From positions 25,267,702-25,331,701 of the forward strand of contig NC_091219.1 of NCBI RefSeq assembly GCF_040958095.1: 64,000 bases of DNA. Direction: 5' to 3'. This DNA is from Procambarus clarkii. Taxonomy: Eukaryota > Arthropoda > Malacostraca > Decapoda > Cambaridae. Under the pieces are notes generated by a model. That model ran no database searches. It saw only the letters and a program-made list of their open reading frames with translations, and was not told the origin of the DNA. Positions 28,141 to 39,100 of this stretch are shown here, in pieces (within the stretch, counting starts at the first letter, position 1; the number at the start of each line of letters is the position of its first letter). A program made the position numbers and the translations under genes.

Positions 28141-28344
28141 CTCTATCCCTTCGATATGTATTTTCTTGTCTTTCTTTCTGAAGTTGAATTTGATTTGATG
28201 ATTTACTACCAAATACAATGTAGTAGTAAGTCTTTTTCATTGTTAGTGTGAGTTTGTTGGTTGACATCCATGAGTGGACTTTTTTTTAATTCATTATTGA
28301 CAATATTATTTAGTGTGTGGGTGCTAGTGTGTGTATGTATGTAA
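28141..28344 (-). repeat. LINE fragment (same family as 34768-36152)
   Basis: tttgatttgatgatttacta, gttggttgacatccatgagt and ggactttttttaattcatta match 35930-36060 almost base for base apart from small indels. Read on the minus strand it covers the segment just after the FADD block. Confidence 0.8.
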
Positions 28345-30550
28345 TAACTGAATAAATGCTAGGATTCGTATAGTAATGACTTATCATTTGTGAAATGCTT
28401 CAGGGTGCAAGTTCTACTCTGCTTAGGCTAGGAAGATATAATTATTTTTTTTTTTTTTTAGATACATACAAGAGTTGTTACATTCTTGTACAGCCACTAG
28501 TACGCGTAGCGTTTCGGGCAGGTCCCTGGAATACGATCCCCTGCCGCGAAGAATCGTTTTTTCATCCAAGTACACATTTTACTGTTGCGTTAAACAGAGG
28601 CTACAGTTAAGGAATTGCGCCCAGTAAATCCTCCCCGGCCAGGATACGAACCCATGACATAGCGCTCGCGGAACGCTAGGCGAGTGTCTTACCACTACAC
28701 CACGGAGACTACATTTGACCAACATTTTTGTCACCACGGGATGGGCGGCTCTGGCGAGAAATTTGTGGGTGCAAAATGCCTCACTAGCAGTAGGGTTGAC
28801 GGGGCAAGCTGGCGGTCCTCGGGAAAAATATGACGGGGAAGAAAATGGCTTAACAGCAGGACCAGCTGGTGGTCCTGACGAGTTATCAGGCAAAATGGTG
28901 GTCTTAGCGGGAGAGCTGACAGGAGGACGGGCTGGCCCTGGTGGAGAGTTTGTGGAGCAAGCTGGCCAGCATGGCAAAAGTGTTGACAGGCTAAGCTGTG
29001 GTCCTGGCAGGAGAGTTGACGGGGCGAGCTGGTGGGTCTGGCAGGAGAGTTAACGGGTCATTAAGCTGGCGACCCTGACAGTATAGTCAACGGGGTAAGC
29101 TAGCGGCCCTGGCAAGTGTTAACAGGGCAAGCTGGCGGCCCTGGCGGGAGAAAAGGGGCAAGCCAGTACCCTTGACAAAAGAATTGACGGGACATCCTGG
29201 CGGCCTTAGCAGGAGTTGACGGGGGCAAGCTTGAGGCAGTGACAGGAGAGCCGACGGGACGGGACGGGAATTATCAGGGAAAAGCGCCAAGCCATTATGA
29301 CTATATAGCACTTGGAAGGTGTCAGGATGTTCTCCTTGACAGGAGAACTGACGGGGCAAGCTGGCGGCCCTGGCAGGAGAATTAACGGGGAAAAATGGCG
29401 GCTCTGGCGGGGGAGATTACAGCAAACTGGCGGGAGAAATAGGGCAAGCTGGTGGCATTGACAGAATTAGTGGGCCAAGCTGGTGGTATTGACAGAATTA
29501 ACGGGCCAAGCTGGTGGAATTTTGACAGTTAACGGGCCAAGCTGGTGGAATTTTGACAGAGTTAACGGACCAAGTTTGAGGTATTGACAGAATTAACGGG
29601 CCAAGCTGGTGGTATTGACAGAATTAACGGGCTAAGCTGGTGGTATTGACAGAATTAACGGGCCAAGCTGGTGGTATTGACAGAATTAACGGGCCAAGCT
29701 GGCGGCCCTGGAGGGAGAGTTGGCGGCAGTGATGGCTCTGGTGGGAAAGTTGACGGAGAAAATGACAGGAGAGTTGATGGGGCAATCTGGCAGCGATGAC
29801 GGGAGAGACGGGGCAAGCTGGCAGCCCTAAAAGGAGTTGACAGGGCAAGCTGGCAGCCGTAAAAGGAGTTGACGGGACAGCTTGCAGCCCTAGAGGGAAA
29901 GACGGGGTAAGCTAGAGGCCCTGGTAGGAGAATTTACAAGGACGGAAATATGGCCGCCCAGGCGGGAGATTTGACGGGGCAAGTAAGTAATTATCAAAGG
30001 AAGGACCAAGCCAGGAAGGCTGTATAGCACCAGTTGACGGAGCAAGCTGGCGGCCGTGGCGGGAGAGCTGACAGTGCAAGCTCACGGCGTCCATGGTAGA
30101 AGAACTGACGGCAATCTGGTGGTTTTGACGGGGGCACAATGGCGGCCCTGGCAACTGTTGATGAAGAAGGGGAAGGGAGTCGGTAGCTAGAAAATTGACA
30201 GGACAAGCTGGCAGGCTGGTTCGAGAAATGATGGGGCAAGCGGACAGCCCTGGAGGGAGTATCGACGGGGTAAACTGGTAGCCCTGACGGGAGAGGTGAC
30301 ATGACGGGGCGTCGCGGCCCCCGGGCTGGGGGGCAGTTGACGCGGGAAACACGGTCGGCGACGCAAGATAGAAAAGCGGGAAAATTAGGTACTACTTTGT
30401 GTAGACTTGAAACTGAATACTGCGGTCATTATGTTTATAATGATCGAAACAGTCACAGATTAAATTTTTAATTTCTAGGTAATTAATAACAAATATGAGG
30501 CGTAAATCTGTGCTAAATTCTGCTTGTATATAAATTGTTGCACTTAATTA
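28345..30550 (+). repeat. Segmental duplication, copy A (with minisatellite)
   Basis: The left end (aataactgaataaatgctag, gcttcagggtgcaagttct), a GC-rich minisatellite and the right end (cagttgacgcgggaaacac, ctgcggtcattatgtttata, atgaggcgtaaatctg) recur in the same order at 31648-33000. A SINE (28441-28719) is present in copy A only. Within 28730-30330 units such as gacggggcaagctggcgg..ctggcgggaga repeat with strong decay. Two dispersed-repeat fragments (29268-29335 R1; 29978-30030) are inserted in it. Confidence 0.85.
28441..28719 (-). repeat. Family-B SINE, full length, inserted in duplication copy A
   Basis: A T-run then agatacatacaagagttgtt, the core cactagtacgcgtagcgttt, ctgccgcgaagaatcg, gaggctacag and gtaaatcctccccggccagg, ending in the tRNA-like head. 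In reverse complement the head has tggtgtagtgg and ggttcgtatcc. The matching place in copy B (about 31745) has no SINE. Confidence 0.87.
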
Positions 30551-30689
30551 ACTATATCAAATGACATGCCAAAATGAAATAATATGCGAGTAAAAATCAT
30601 ATAAAATAATATTTGTATCAATAAAGTTTTAGCCCAAAACATTTGTTGTATCAGATTTTGAAATAGATTTATTGTAAACATTTTAAAAT
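30551..30689. other. Short AT-rich spacer
   Basis: Lies between duplication copy A and the CpG-rich block. Nothing recognised. Confidence 0.4.
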
Positions 30690-30809
30690 TATATATTTGA
30701 TAGCAGCTTCCTCGACTGTATTAATCCGCGAGGCTGCGACGTCTGACCCGGGAACCGCGAATCTCGTCTTCATTCGCCATCGTGCCTCCGAACGGACCGG
30801 TTGCTGCAG
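30690..30809 (+). promoter_or_regulatory. CpG-rich block ending in a splice donor (possible first exon)
   Basis: A dense set of CpGs (ccgcgaggctgcgacgtc, gggaaccgcgaatctcgtc) stands in AT-rich surroundings and ends ggttgctgcag|gtgagtc, a strong donor at 30810. This is how a noncoding first exon and promoter of a plus-strand gene would look. No TATA box was identified. No downstream gene could be confirmed. Confidence 0.35.
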
Positions 30810-31297
30810 GTGAGTCTCTTGCTGCCTATACCTCTTGTTGACCTTCCGTCAATAATATTAGCATATTATCTTAGTGTCTTTGCTAGTGAGGCCCCCAGGA
30901 TAATATTCAGCGGTTTACATATAACATAAGCAAGGGAGCAGTGAGCATAAGTGACCCTTGGTATACTGACGGTGGAGTTTTAGGCTTACAGAGTCCGTCC
31001 GACGGCCAGTTGGACGGACAACCATCAACAGTTGTATATCTCTTTCCGAATTTTGATATATTTGAGTGATCTTTTATAGTATTCCCTTCTGTGCACCCGG
31101 ACAAATATCACTCGTAAGTACCTTGTGTTTTTGTGATTTGCCGTTTTTATATAAATAAATACGACAAAATCCTTATCTTTTCAATTAGGCTGTTGTGTCT
31201 AGCTATTCATATGTAAGGTAAAACCAATTAAGCTGTTGACATTTTTTGAAGTCATATTGGTACCTATGATAAGCCTATTATTTTTTTTTTTTTGCAG

Positions 31298-31397
31298 GGA
31301 TATTCCTGCGCGGGCCCTAAGTCTCTGGCTGGCCCACTAAGTGTTGCTTGTTCCAGATTTACTTGGACGGAGTATGAGTACTTATGACTCGTATAAA
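31298..31397 (+). CDS. Possible second exon with start codon of the same transcript
   Basis: A long T-run and tttgcag acceptor precede 100 bases that end at a strong donor (aaa|gtaagtaag). An ATG at 31374 gives eight codons, MSTYDSYK, in phase 0 at the donor. The only coding evidence is the pairing of good splice signals. Part of the exon (ctggctggcccactaagtg) may come from a dispersed repeat. No later exon was found before the satellite. Confidence 0.22.
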
Positions 31398-31647
31398 GTA
31401 AGTAAGATTCTGAACCATGTGTTTAACAACTTCTGCTCTGTTGAATCTTAAGTTGAACTCTTATTGGGTTTGTAACTGCTAGCTGGTGGTGGTGGTGGTG
31501 GACATGCTAGTAGAGATATGAACAGAAACTGCAATAGATTATGGTGTATATCTGAGATTCGATTACGAATGAAATTGAGTTGACAGATGATTACAGAAAT
31601 GCTAAGGTACTGAGGCTAATGATTATATATATGTTAATATACAGAAG

Positions 31648-33000
31648 GTAATAACTGAACAAATGCTAGGATTCTTATAGTAATGACTATCATTTGAGAA
31701 ATGCTTCAGGGTGCAAGTTCTCCTCTGCTTAGGCTAGTAGGATGTAAGTACAGTATTGACTCATAACATTTCTATCGCCACTGGATGGGCGGCTCTGGTG
31801 AGAGATTTGTGGGTGCAAAATGCCTGACTAGCAGTAGAGTAGACGGGACAAGCTAGCGGTCATGGCGGGAGAGACGGGGCAAGCTGGCGGGAGAGACGGG
31901 ACAAGCTAGCGGTCATGGCGGGAGAGACGGGGCAAGCTGGCGGTCATGGCGGGAGAGACGGGGCAAGCTGGCGGTCATGGCGGGAGAGACGGGGCAAGCT
32001 GGCGGTCATGGCGGGAGAGACGGGGCAAGCTGGCGGTCATGGCGGGAGAGACGGGGCAAGCTGGCGGTCATGGCGGGAAACGGGGCAAGCTGGCGGTCAT
32101 GGCGGGAGAGACGGGGCAAGCTGGCGGTCATGGCGGGAAACGGTGCAAGCTGGCGGTCATGGCGGGAAACGGTGCAAGCTGGCGGTCATGGCGGGAAACG
32201 GGGCAAGCTGGCGGTCATGGCGGGAAACGGGGCAAGCTGGCGGTCATGGCGGGAAACGGGGCAAGCTGGCGGTCATGGCGGGAAACGGGGCAAGCTGGCG
32301 GTCATGGCGGGAAACGGGGCAAGCTGGTGGTCATGGCGGGAAACGGGGCAAGCTGGCGGTCATGGCGGGAAACGGGGCAAGCTGGCGGTCATGGCGGGAA
32401 ACGGGGCAAGCTGGTGGCTGTGACAAGAGAATGGCTGGGCAAGCTGGCGGCCGTAATTTAAAGGAGTTGGTGGGGCTAGCTGGCGGCGCTAAAAGGTGTT
32501 GACGGGTCAAACTGGCGACCGTGACGGAAGAGTTGATGGGCCATTAAGGTCTCGGCGGCCATGGTGGAAGAGTTGACAGCAAACTGGTGGCTTTGGGCGG
32601 GAAAGTTGACGGGGCAAAATGGCGGCCCTGGCAAGTGTTGACGAGGAAGGGGATGGAGCCGGTAGAAAGTTGACGGGACAAGTTGGCGGGCTGGGTAGAG
32701 AGAGGACGGGGCAAGCGGACGGCCCTGGAAGGAATATCGACAGGGTAAACTGGTAGCCCTGACAGGAGAGATGACGGACATGACGGGGCGTCTCGACTCG
32801 GGCTGGGGGGCAGTTGACGCGGGAAACAGTGTGCGACGCAAGGCAGAAAGAGCAGGAAAATGAAGAACTACTTTTTGTTGAGTTGAAAATGACTACTGCG
32901 AACATTATGTTTATAATGATCAAAAGTCATAGGTAATTAAGAACCAATATGAGGCACGAAACTGCTAAATTTTGTATTTATGAAATTTCTTGCAGTTAAT
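31648..33000 (+). repeat. Segmental duplication, copy B
   Basis: Begins ggtaataactgaacaaatgc and ends near aactgctaaattttgtattt, parallel to copy A. The shared lead-in to the minisatellite (ggatgggcggctctgg, gtgggtgcaaaatgcct) is 31782-31840 here and 28739-28790 in copy A. The minisatellite in this copy is expanded and homogeneous. Confidence 0.85.
31855..32470 (+). repeat. GC-rich minisatellite, 31- and 29-bp units
   Basis: Early units are 31 bp (gagacggggcaagctggcgg tcatggcggga); later ones are 29 bp, having lost two bases (gggaaacgg in place of gggagagacgg). There are about 20 units. Neither length is a multiple of three and the unit has no stop codon, so all three frames stay open (195, 171 and 148 codons). 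These are not genes. Confidence 0.93.
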
Positions 33001-33811
33001 AACACACTCAGACACACATAGAGACAAACACACACAAGAGACAGACACACAAGAGACAGACACACACACAAGAGACAGACACACACACAAGAGACAGACA
33101 CACACACAAGAGACAGACACACACACAAGAGACAGACACACACACAAGAGACAGACACACACACAAGAGACAGACACACACGCAAGAGACAGACACACAC
33201 GCAAGAGACAGACACACACGCAGAGACAGACACACACGCAAGAGACAGACACACACGCAAGAGACAGACACACACGCAAGAGACAGACACACACGCAAGA
33301 GACAGACACACACGCAAGAGACAGACACACACGCAAGAGACAGACACACACGCAAGAGACAGACACACACGCAAGAGACAGACACACACGCAAGAGACAG
33401 ACACACACGCAAGAGACAGACACACACGCAAGAGACAGACACACACAGAGGCAGACTGACACAGAGACAGACTGACACACAGAGACAGACTGACACACAG
33501 AGACAGACACACACACAGAGACAGACACACACACACAGAGACAGACACACACACACAGAGACAGACACACACACACAGAGACAGACACACACACACAGAG
33601 ACAGACACACACACAGAGACAGACACACACACAGAGACAGACACACACAAATACAACAAATGTACAAATAGGTGAGTACAGAGACAGACGCAGACAAAGA
33701 GGCTGACACAAAGGCAGACAGAGACAGACAGAGGCTGACACACAGACACCCAGACAGACACAGACAGACACACAGACAGACACACACACACACACAATCA
33801 GACACACACAC
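33001..33811 (+). repeat. CA-rich minisatellite, 19-bp unit
   Basis: agagacagacacacacaca repeated, with a later block carrying acgca in place of acaca, then looser agacagactgac and cagagacagacacaca variants. The long open frames on both strands here reflect the missing stop codons. Confidence 0.93.
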
Positions 33812-33940
33812 AGAGTCGTGGTCAGGTTGTGGGGGTCCTGACGGTCTCCAGGTCAAGCCCATTATTATTTTAGTGTTGGGGAGACGGGACACCACGAGCG
33901 TAGCTTTCATCCTGTAACTACACTTAGGTAATTACACACA
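33812..33940. repeat. Dispersed repeat fragment interrupting the CA-rich array
   Basis: cgtggtcaggttgtgggggt, gttggggagacgggacacca and ctgtaactacacttaggtaa separate two CA-rich tracts. The last block resembles the 3' part of decapod SINEs. Family not certain. Confidence 0.45.
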
Positions 33941-34234
33941 GACAGACACACACACATAGAGACAGACAGACACAGAGACGGATAGAGACAGACACAGACA
34001 GGGATAGAGACAGACACAGACAGAAACATACATAAAACAGACACAGAAACAAACACGGGGACAGACAGACAGAAACAGAGACAGACAGACAGAAACAGAC
34101 ACAGACAAACAGACAGAGACAGACAGACACAGAGGCAGACACAGAAACAGACACGGACAGAGGCAGACACATAGACAGACGGACAGACATAGACAGACAG
34201 ACACTCGCAGCCACAGACAGACACAGAGACAGAC
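33941..34234 (+). repeat. CA/GACA-rich minisatellite, diverged part
   Basis: Irregular gacagacacagagacaga-type units, a continuation of the array before 33812 but more mutated. Confidence 0.85.
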
Positions 34235-34235
34235 A

Positions 34236-34575
34236 CATAAGGGGCCTGACGGCTGAGTGTATAGCACTCGGATTCATAGTCCTAAGGGTCCTGGTTCGAT
34301 CCCCGGAGGATACCTTGAGGTGCTTCCGAGGCTTAGCGTCCCCGGGGCATGGTCGTCGACCAGGCAGGAGGCGGAAACGAATGGGCAGTTTCTTTCACCC
34401 AGATGCCCCTGTTCACCTAGCAGTAAATAGGCATCTGGGAGTTAGGCACCTGCTACAAGCTACTTCCTGGGTATGTGTGGGGGGAGGGGAAATAATCAGT
34501 TGATTGATTGACAGTTAAGAGGCGCGGCCAAAGAGCCAGAGCACGACTCCCGCAAGCACAACTAGGTTAATACAC
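34236..34575 (+). repeat. Family-A SINE containing an inverted M60 module
   Basis: The head ggcctgacggctgagtgtat and B box ggttcgatccc are followed at once by the reverse complement of M60 (34309-34365: gataccttgaggtgcttccg, gcttagcgtccccggggc). The ordinary SINE body then resumes (aggaggcggaaacgaatggg, ttcacctagcagtaaatagg). The 3' part reads gaggcgcggccaaagagcca and cccgcaagcacaactaggt. Confidence 0.8.
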
Positions 34576-34599
34576 ACTCTCTTCTAGGAAGTGATGTGG

Positions 34600-34745
34600 C
34601 GGAGGCTGACTCCATACACAGTTTCAAATGTAGATATGATAGAGCTCGAGAAGCTCAGGAATCTGAACACCAGTAGATTGACGGTAGAGAGGCAGGACCA
34701 AAAGCTAAAACCCTTCAAACATAACTTGGTGAGTGCACACTGTCT
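34600..34745 (+). repeat. Second copy of a SINE/LINE 3' segment
   Basis: gtttcaaatgtagatatgat, agattgacggtagagaggca, ggaccaaaagctaaaaccc and acataacttggtgagt echo the 3' part of the preceding SINE. It may be the end of an unrelated LINE from which that SINE took its tail. Confidence 0.45.
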
Positions 34746-34767
34746 GTGTCTGTCAGACAGACAAACA

Positions 34768-36152
34768 TTTATTTATTTATTTTATTTATTTATTTATGCA
34801 TATACAAGAATGTACATAAGGAATGTGAGGATACAAATATGGTAATTACAGTCTTGTAAAGCCACTATCACGCGCAGCGTTTCGGGCAGGTCTTTAATCT
34901 AAGAAAATTTTAAGGAGGTAAATACTTGCAAAATTTATAGACAAAACAATGATAACAGATTACATGAAATGAAAAAAAAGATGAGAGAAAATTGTAGGTA
35001 CAGTATATTAAAGCACATAGGTAGCTAAGATTGATTGCAATGACAGCTTGAATAGTAGTTGACAACAAATTGGTAGGCACAATACAGCAGAAACAATATA
35101 AGATTGATTGCAATGACAGCTTGAATGGTAGTTGACAAAAATTGGTAGTCACAATACAGCATATGGCTAGCACATAAAAGAAGACAGCAATGAACACAAT
35201 GATAAGGTTGTTTGATATTACATAAAAATTAGGAGATTGGGTAACACTAGGTACAGAGCAAATTTAAAGCTCAGTGTAGGAAACTAAGAAGATGAAGTTA
35301 GGTACTTTTTGGTTTTGCTTTTAAAAAAGGCAAAAGTTTTAGTTTTTCAATTCACTAGGGAGTGAGTTCCATAGACTAGGTCCCTTAATTTGCATAGAGT
35401 GTTTACACAGATTAAGTTTGACCCTGGGGATATCAAAGAGATATTTATTTCTGGTGTGGTGATAATGGGTCCTATTACATCTGTCCAGGGAGAGTTTCAG
35501 AGCATGGTTTGCATTTAAGAACAGGGTTTTGTAAATGTAGTTGACACAAGAGAATGTGTGGAGGGAGTTAATATTTAGCAAGTTTAGGGATTTAAACAAG
35601 GGAGCTGAGTGTTGTCTGAAAGCAGAGTTAGTTATTATTCTGATAGCAGATTTTTGCTGTGTGATGATGGGCTTAAGGTGGTTTGCAGTGGTAGACCCCC
35701 ATGCACAGATACCATAATTAAGATAGGGGTAGATTAGTGCATAATATAGTGAGAGGAGAGCAGAGTTAGGAACATAATATCTGATTTTGGAGAGTATACC
35801 AACTGTCTTAGAGACTTTCTTAGTTATGTGTTGAATGTGGGTGCTGAAGTTGAGTCTCTTGTCTAGGAATAGGCCAAGAAACTTGCCATCATTTTTATTA
35901 CTGATGTTAATGTTGTCTATCTGTAGCTGAATTGCATTTGATGATTTGCTTCCAAATAAGATGTAGTAAGTCTTTTCGATGTTTAATGTTAGTTTGTTCG
36001 TTGACATCCATAAGTGGACTTTTTTTAATTCATTATTCACAACATTATTTAGTGTATGTGGGTTGAGGTTTGAAAAGATAAGGGTAGTATCGTCAGCAAA
36101 CAATATAAGTTTGAGAATATTAGAGACATTAGGCAGATCGTTAAGGATCAAT
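34768..36152 (-). mobile_element. L2/CR1-like LINE, 5'-truncated
   Basis: Read on the minus strand it begins at about 36152 inside the RT domain, runs through the C-terminal part of ORF2, then a ~500-bp 3' UTR, and ends in gtcttgtaa..catatttg..ttcttgtatatg and an (AAATA)n/(TAAA)n tail at 34797-34768. Truncation at the 5' end is usual for target-primed insertion. The right junction abuts the satellite (ggatattctcatgtt). Confidence 0.85.
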
Positions 36153-36166
36153 AAGGATATTCTCAT
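35339..36166 (-). pseudogene. LINE reverse transcriptase, C-terminal part of ORF2
   Basis: Open for 275 codons. The first four residues come from the adjoining satellite. LILFADDTTLIF holds the catalytic FADD. Then WMSTNKLTLNIEKTYYILFG, FLGLFLDKRLNF and PYLNYGICAWG follow, which is the order in L2/CR1-group RTs, ending GPSLWNSLPSELKN. A frameshift just past the stop leads into FAFFKSKTKKYLTSSS-stop (to about 35284), which is probably the true C-terminus. The N-terminal RT, the endonuclease and ORF1 are absent, so it cannot act alone. Confidence 0.85.
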
Positions 36167-39100
36167 GTTAAGAAGTAACTTGATATTTTCATATTTATTT
36201 TTATATAATCATTTTCAATTTATCCTATTTGACTTGATTTTGTTAGGTTCCCCGTTTGTAACAACACTTGGGTAATTACATGCACAGACGGATACTCGTC
36301 CTGCCGTGGGAATCAAACCCAGACCATTTAGGTCTTGAACTCACTGGATGGCCCATGAGGAAAATTGTTAAACAGTAAAGGGGCATTCTCATGTTTGTAA
36401 GGAGTGTAATTGCATATTTCCTCTTTACTGCTAAGTGTGTGAAGGCACTGCTTGACAGTCAACACGCCCAAATAATTGTCGTTCATGCCATGGGAAATCA
36501 AACCCAGGCTATTTCATTGTTATTTGCCCCCCCCCCCCCTCAAACCTTTGTAATAAAAATTTGTTTATTCATTTTGTTTTTGCTCGAAACACTTTGCATA
36601 ATAGTGGCTTCATAGATTGTGTAACTCCTGTCCTTACAATTTGTACATTACTCCTTTGTTCTTTGTACACACATTCTTTTGAATAAAAATTGTAACTTGT
36701 AAATTTTGACTGTGAACTGACTCGACAGCCCATGTTGTAAGTTGTTTAAAATTTTTGGTATTCTCCATTTTTAAAGAGTTATTTCATATTTACCTATTTG
36801 CCGCTGGATGTATGAAGGCACTGTGTGAAAATCAACATGCCCAAATAAATGTCAATCCAGCCATTGGAATCAAACCCAGGCCATCTCGAATGGGAACTGA
36901 CTTGACTGCCCATGATGTATCAAGGGTATCCTCAGTTTTTAGAAGTAAACATTGAGGGTATTCTCAGGTTCTAAGAAGTAATTTCATATATATACTATAC
37001 CTATTTGCAGCTAGGTATATGTATGCACTATATGAAAGTCAACATGCCCAAATAAATGTCTGTCCTGCCATGGGAATGAAACCCAGGCCATTTCAGTTGT
37101 GGACTGATTCGGTGGCCCATGATAAAAAAATTGAAATAAAAAGGATATTCTCATGTTAAGGAGTAATATAGTAATTAATTAAGGAGTAATTGTTTCTCCC
37201 CAAAACACTATTCGTGTTAGTGGCTTTACATGGCTATCGCAGATGTGAAATGATTTTATATCCAATAATGTATCAAGAGTATCCTCAGTTTTTATTTAAG
37301 TGTCCTGTATACTTATTTACTGCTATGTATTCAGAGGAATCTTTAAAAGGAAACAAGTGCCTGAATAAGTGTCGGTCGTGCCATGGAAATCAGACACAAA
37401 CTTATTCGGATTGGTCAGTTTTACTATCATGCAGGTACAGTAAAAGGATTCAAACTGACTTGACAGCCGAGGGTGAAAATTTTTAAGCATTTGAAGGTAT
37501 TCTCAGGTTCTAAGAAATAATTTCATATATACCTATTTGCAGTTAGGAGTATATAGGCACTGGGTGAAAGTTAATGTCCCTAAATTAATGTCTGTGCTGC
37601 CAGGGAAATCAAACCCAGGCCATTTCAGTGGTGATCCGATTCAGTGACCCATGATAAAAAAAATTTAACAATGAGGATATTCTCAAGTATTTTAAAAGGT
37701 AATTTCATATTTATTTAATAATTTTAAATTTATACCATTTTACTTGCATTTCATTCTCTAGAGTTTTCTTAGCTATGCATGTAATTTATAATTTTTATTA
37801 TAAATTATAATTATAATTTACACTTATACTTTTATTAATAAAGTAATTGTAATATTATAATTATAATATTACACTTATAATTTTCTTTTCTGTTTATTTA
37901 CTCAGTAATTTGTCTTTAATTGGTGCATTAATTTTTGTTTTTACCTGTCAATCCTTCTGAATGATACAGTACGAGCATTTCACTTTTGGGGGAATATGAT
38001 TCAAATTGATAACCTAGCAATCATTGTGAATCCCAAAGTAACATTTAGTGCGTGGTTTAGGGTTCCACAGAGCGTCTAAGCAGAGCTTCGGCGGACGATT
38101 AACCCTGGACCAGCCCATAGTCGCAGACCTCAACGTGGTGGGCTGGTGAACATGGAAAATCACATTATTGTAATGGTATTCCATGGCCAACTTGCGACTA
38201 CATATTAACTAATTTTGTTGAACATAAAATATCACATTATTGTAATGGTACTCCATGGCCAACTTATGACTATTAGTTACCTGATTTTGTCAGTTTCTTT
38301 GAACCTAAAAATCCTTGCACTATAAGTCTGTATTTACTATGATGTTTACGGTTCACATATATTATTGTAAATATGAAATGTTGAGCTGGTTATGGTTCTG
38401 GTTCTCTTTATTTATTGGTTCTCTATATTTATTGGTATACTGCATTTAAAACTTTTGAACTTTTACTAAACATTGTCAAAGTTTGTATTACTGTATGTAA
38501 TTATATGTTTATTTAATATTTGCAGCTGAAGCCGTTTTGCAATTAAGGTATTTAATTTGTTGTTGCATTCATTACAGAAATCTGAACTTTACATGTGCTC
38601 CTTTAATTAATGGCTTGTGTGTATTAAAGCAAACTGCCCAAGATGTAAATTTTTAAACATTGAGGGCATTTTGTTTACATCAATACTTTCATATTACTGC
38701 TACCTGTACAGAGACATCCAGTGACAGTAAACATTCCTGGTTAAGTGCCATGGGAATCAAACCCAGACTCTCTTGGTTTTGGACTAACTTGATGGTTGAG
38801 AAAGTTAATTTTTAAACATTGAGGATTTCCTCGGGTTCTAAGGAGTAATTTAATATTGACCTACTTGTTGCTAAGTATACGTAGGCACTTAGAGAAAGTA
38901 AGCATGCCTGATTAAGTCTGTCCAGCCATGGGAATCAAACCCAGGGGAATTTGGTTGTAAACTGATTCGATGGCCCAATGATGAAAATTGGTAAACAATG
39001 AGGGCATTCTCCAAGTTTTAGGTAGTAACCTAATATTTATCTATTTATTGCTAAGTGTATATAGGCACCAATTGAAAGGTAGTGTGCCCGAATAAATGTA

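Noticed and set aside
28579-30352. Minus-strand Pro/Ser-rich frames (for example 28579-28977, 29912-30352)
   Set aside because: They cover the decayed minisatellite and SINE of duplication copy A. The residue pattern follows the repeat.
31915-32502. 195-, 171- and 148-codon Gly/Ala/Arg-rich frames
   Set aside because: All three frames of one minisatellite are open and encode the same repeating peptide out of phase. There is no independent coding signal.
32937-33910. Open frames of up to 300 codons on both strands (VCVCL.. and THTRD.. peptides)
   Set aside because: They lie wholly in CA-rich minisatellites with stop-free units, and several frames are open at once.
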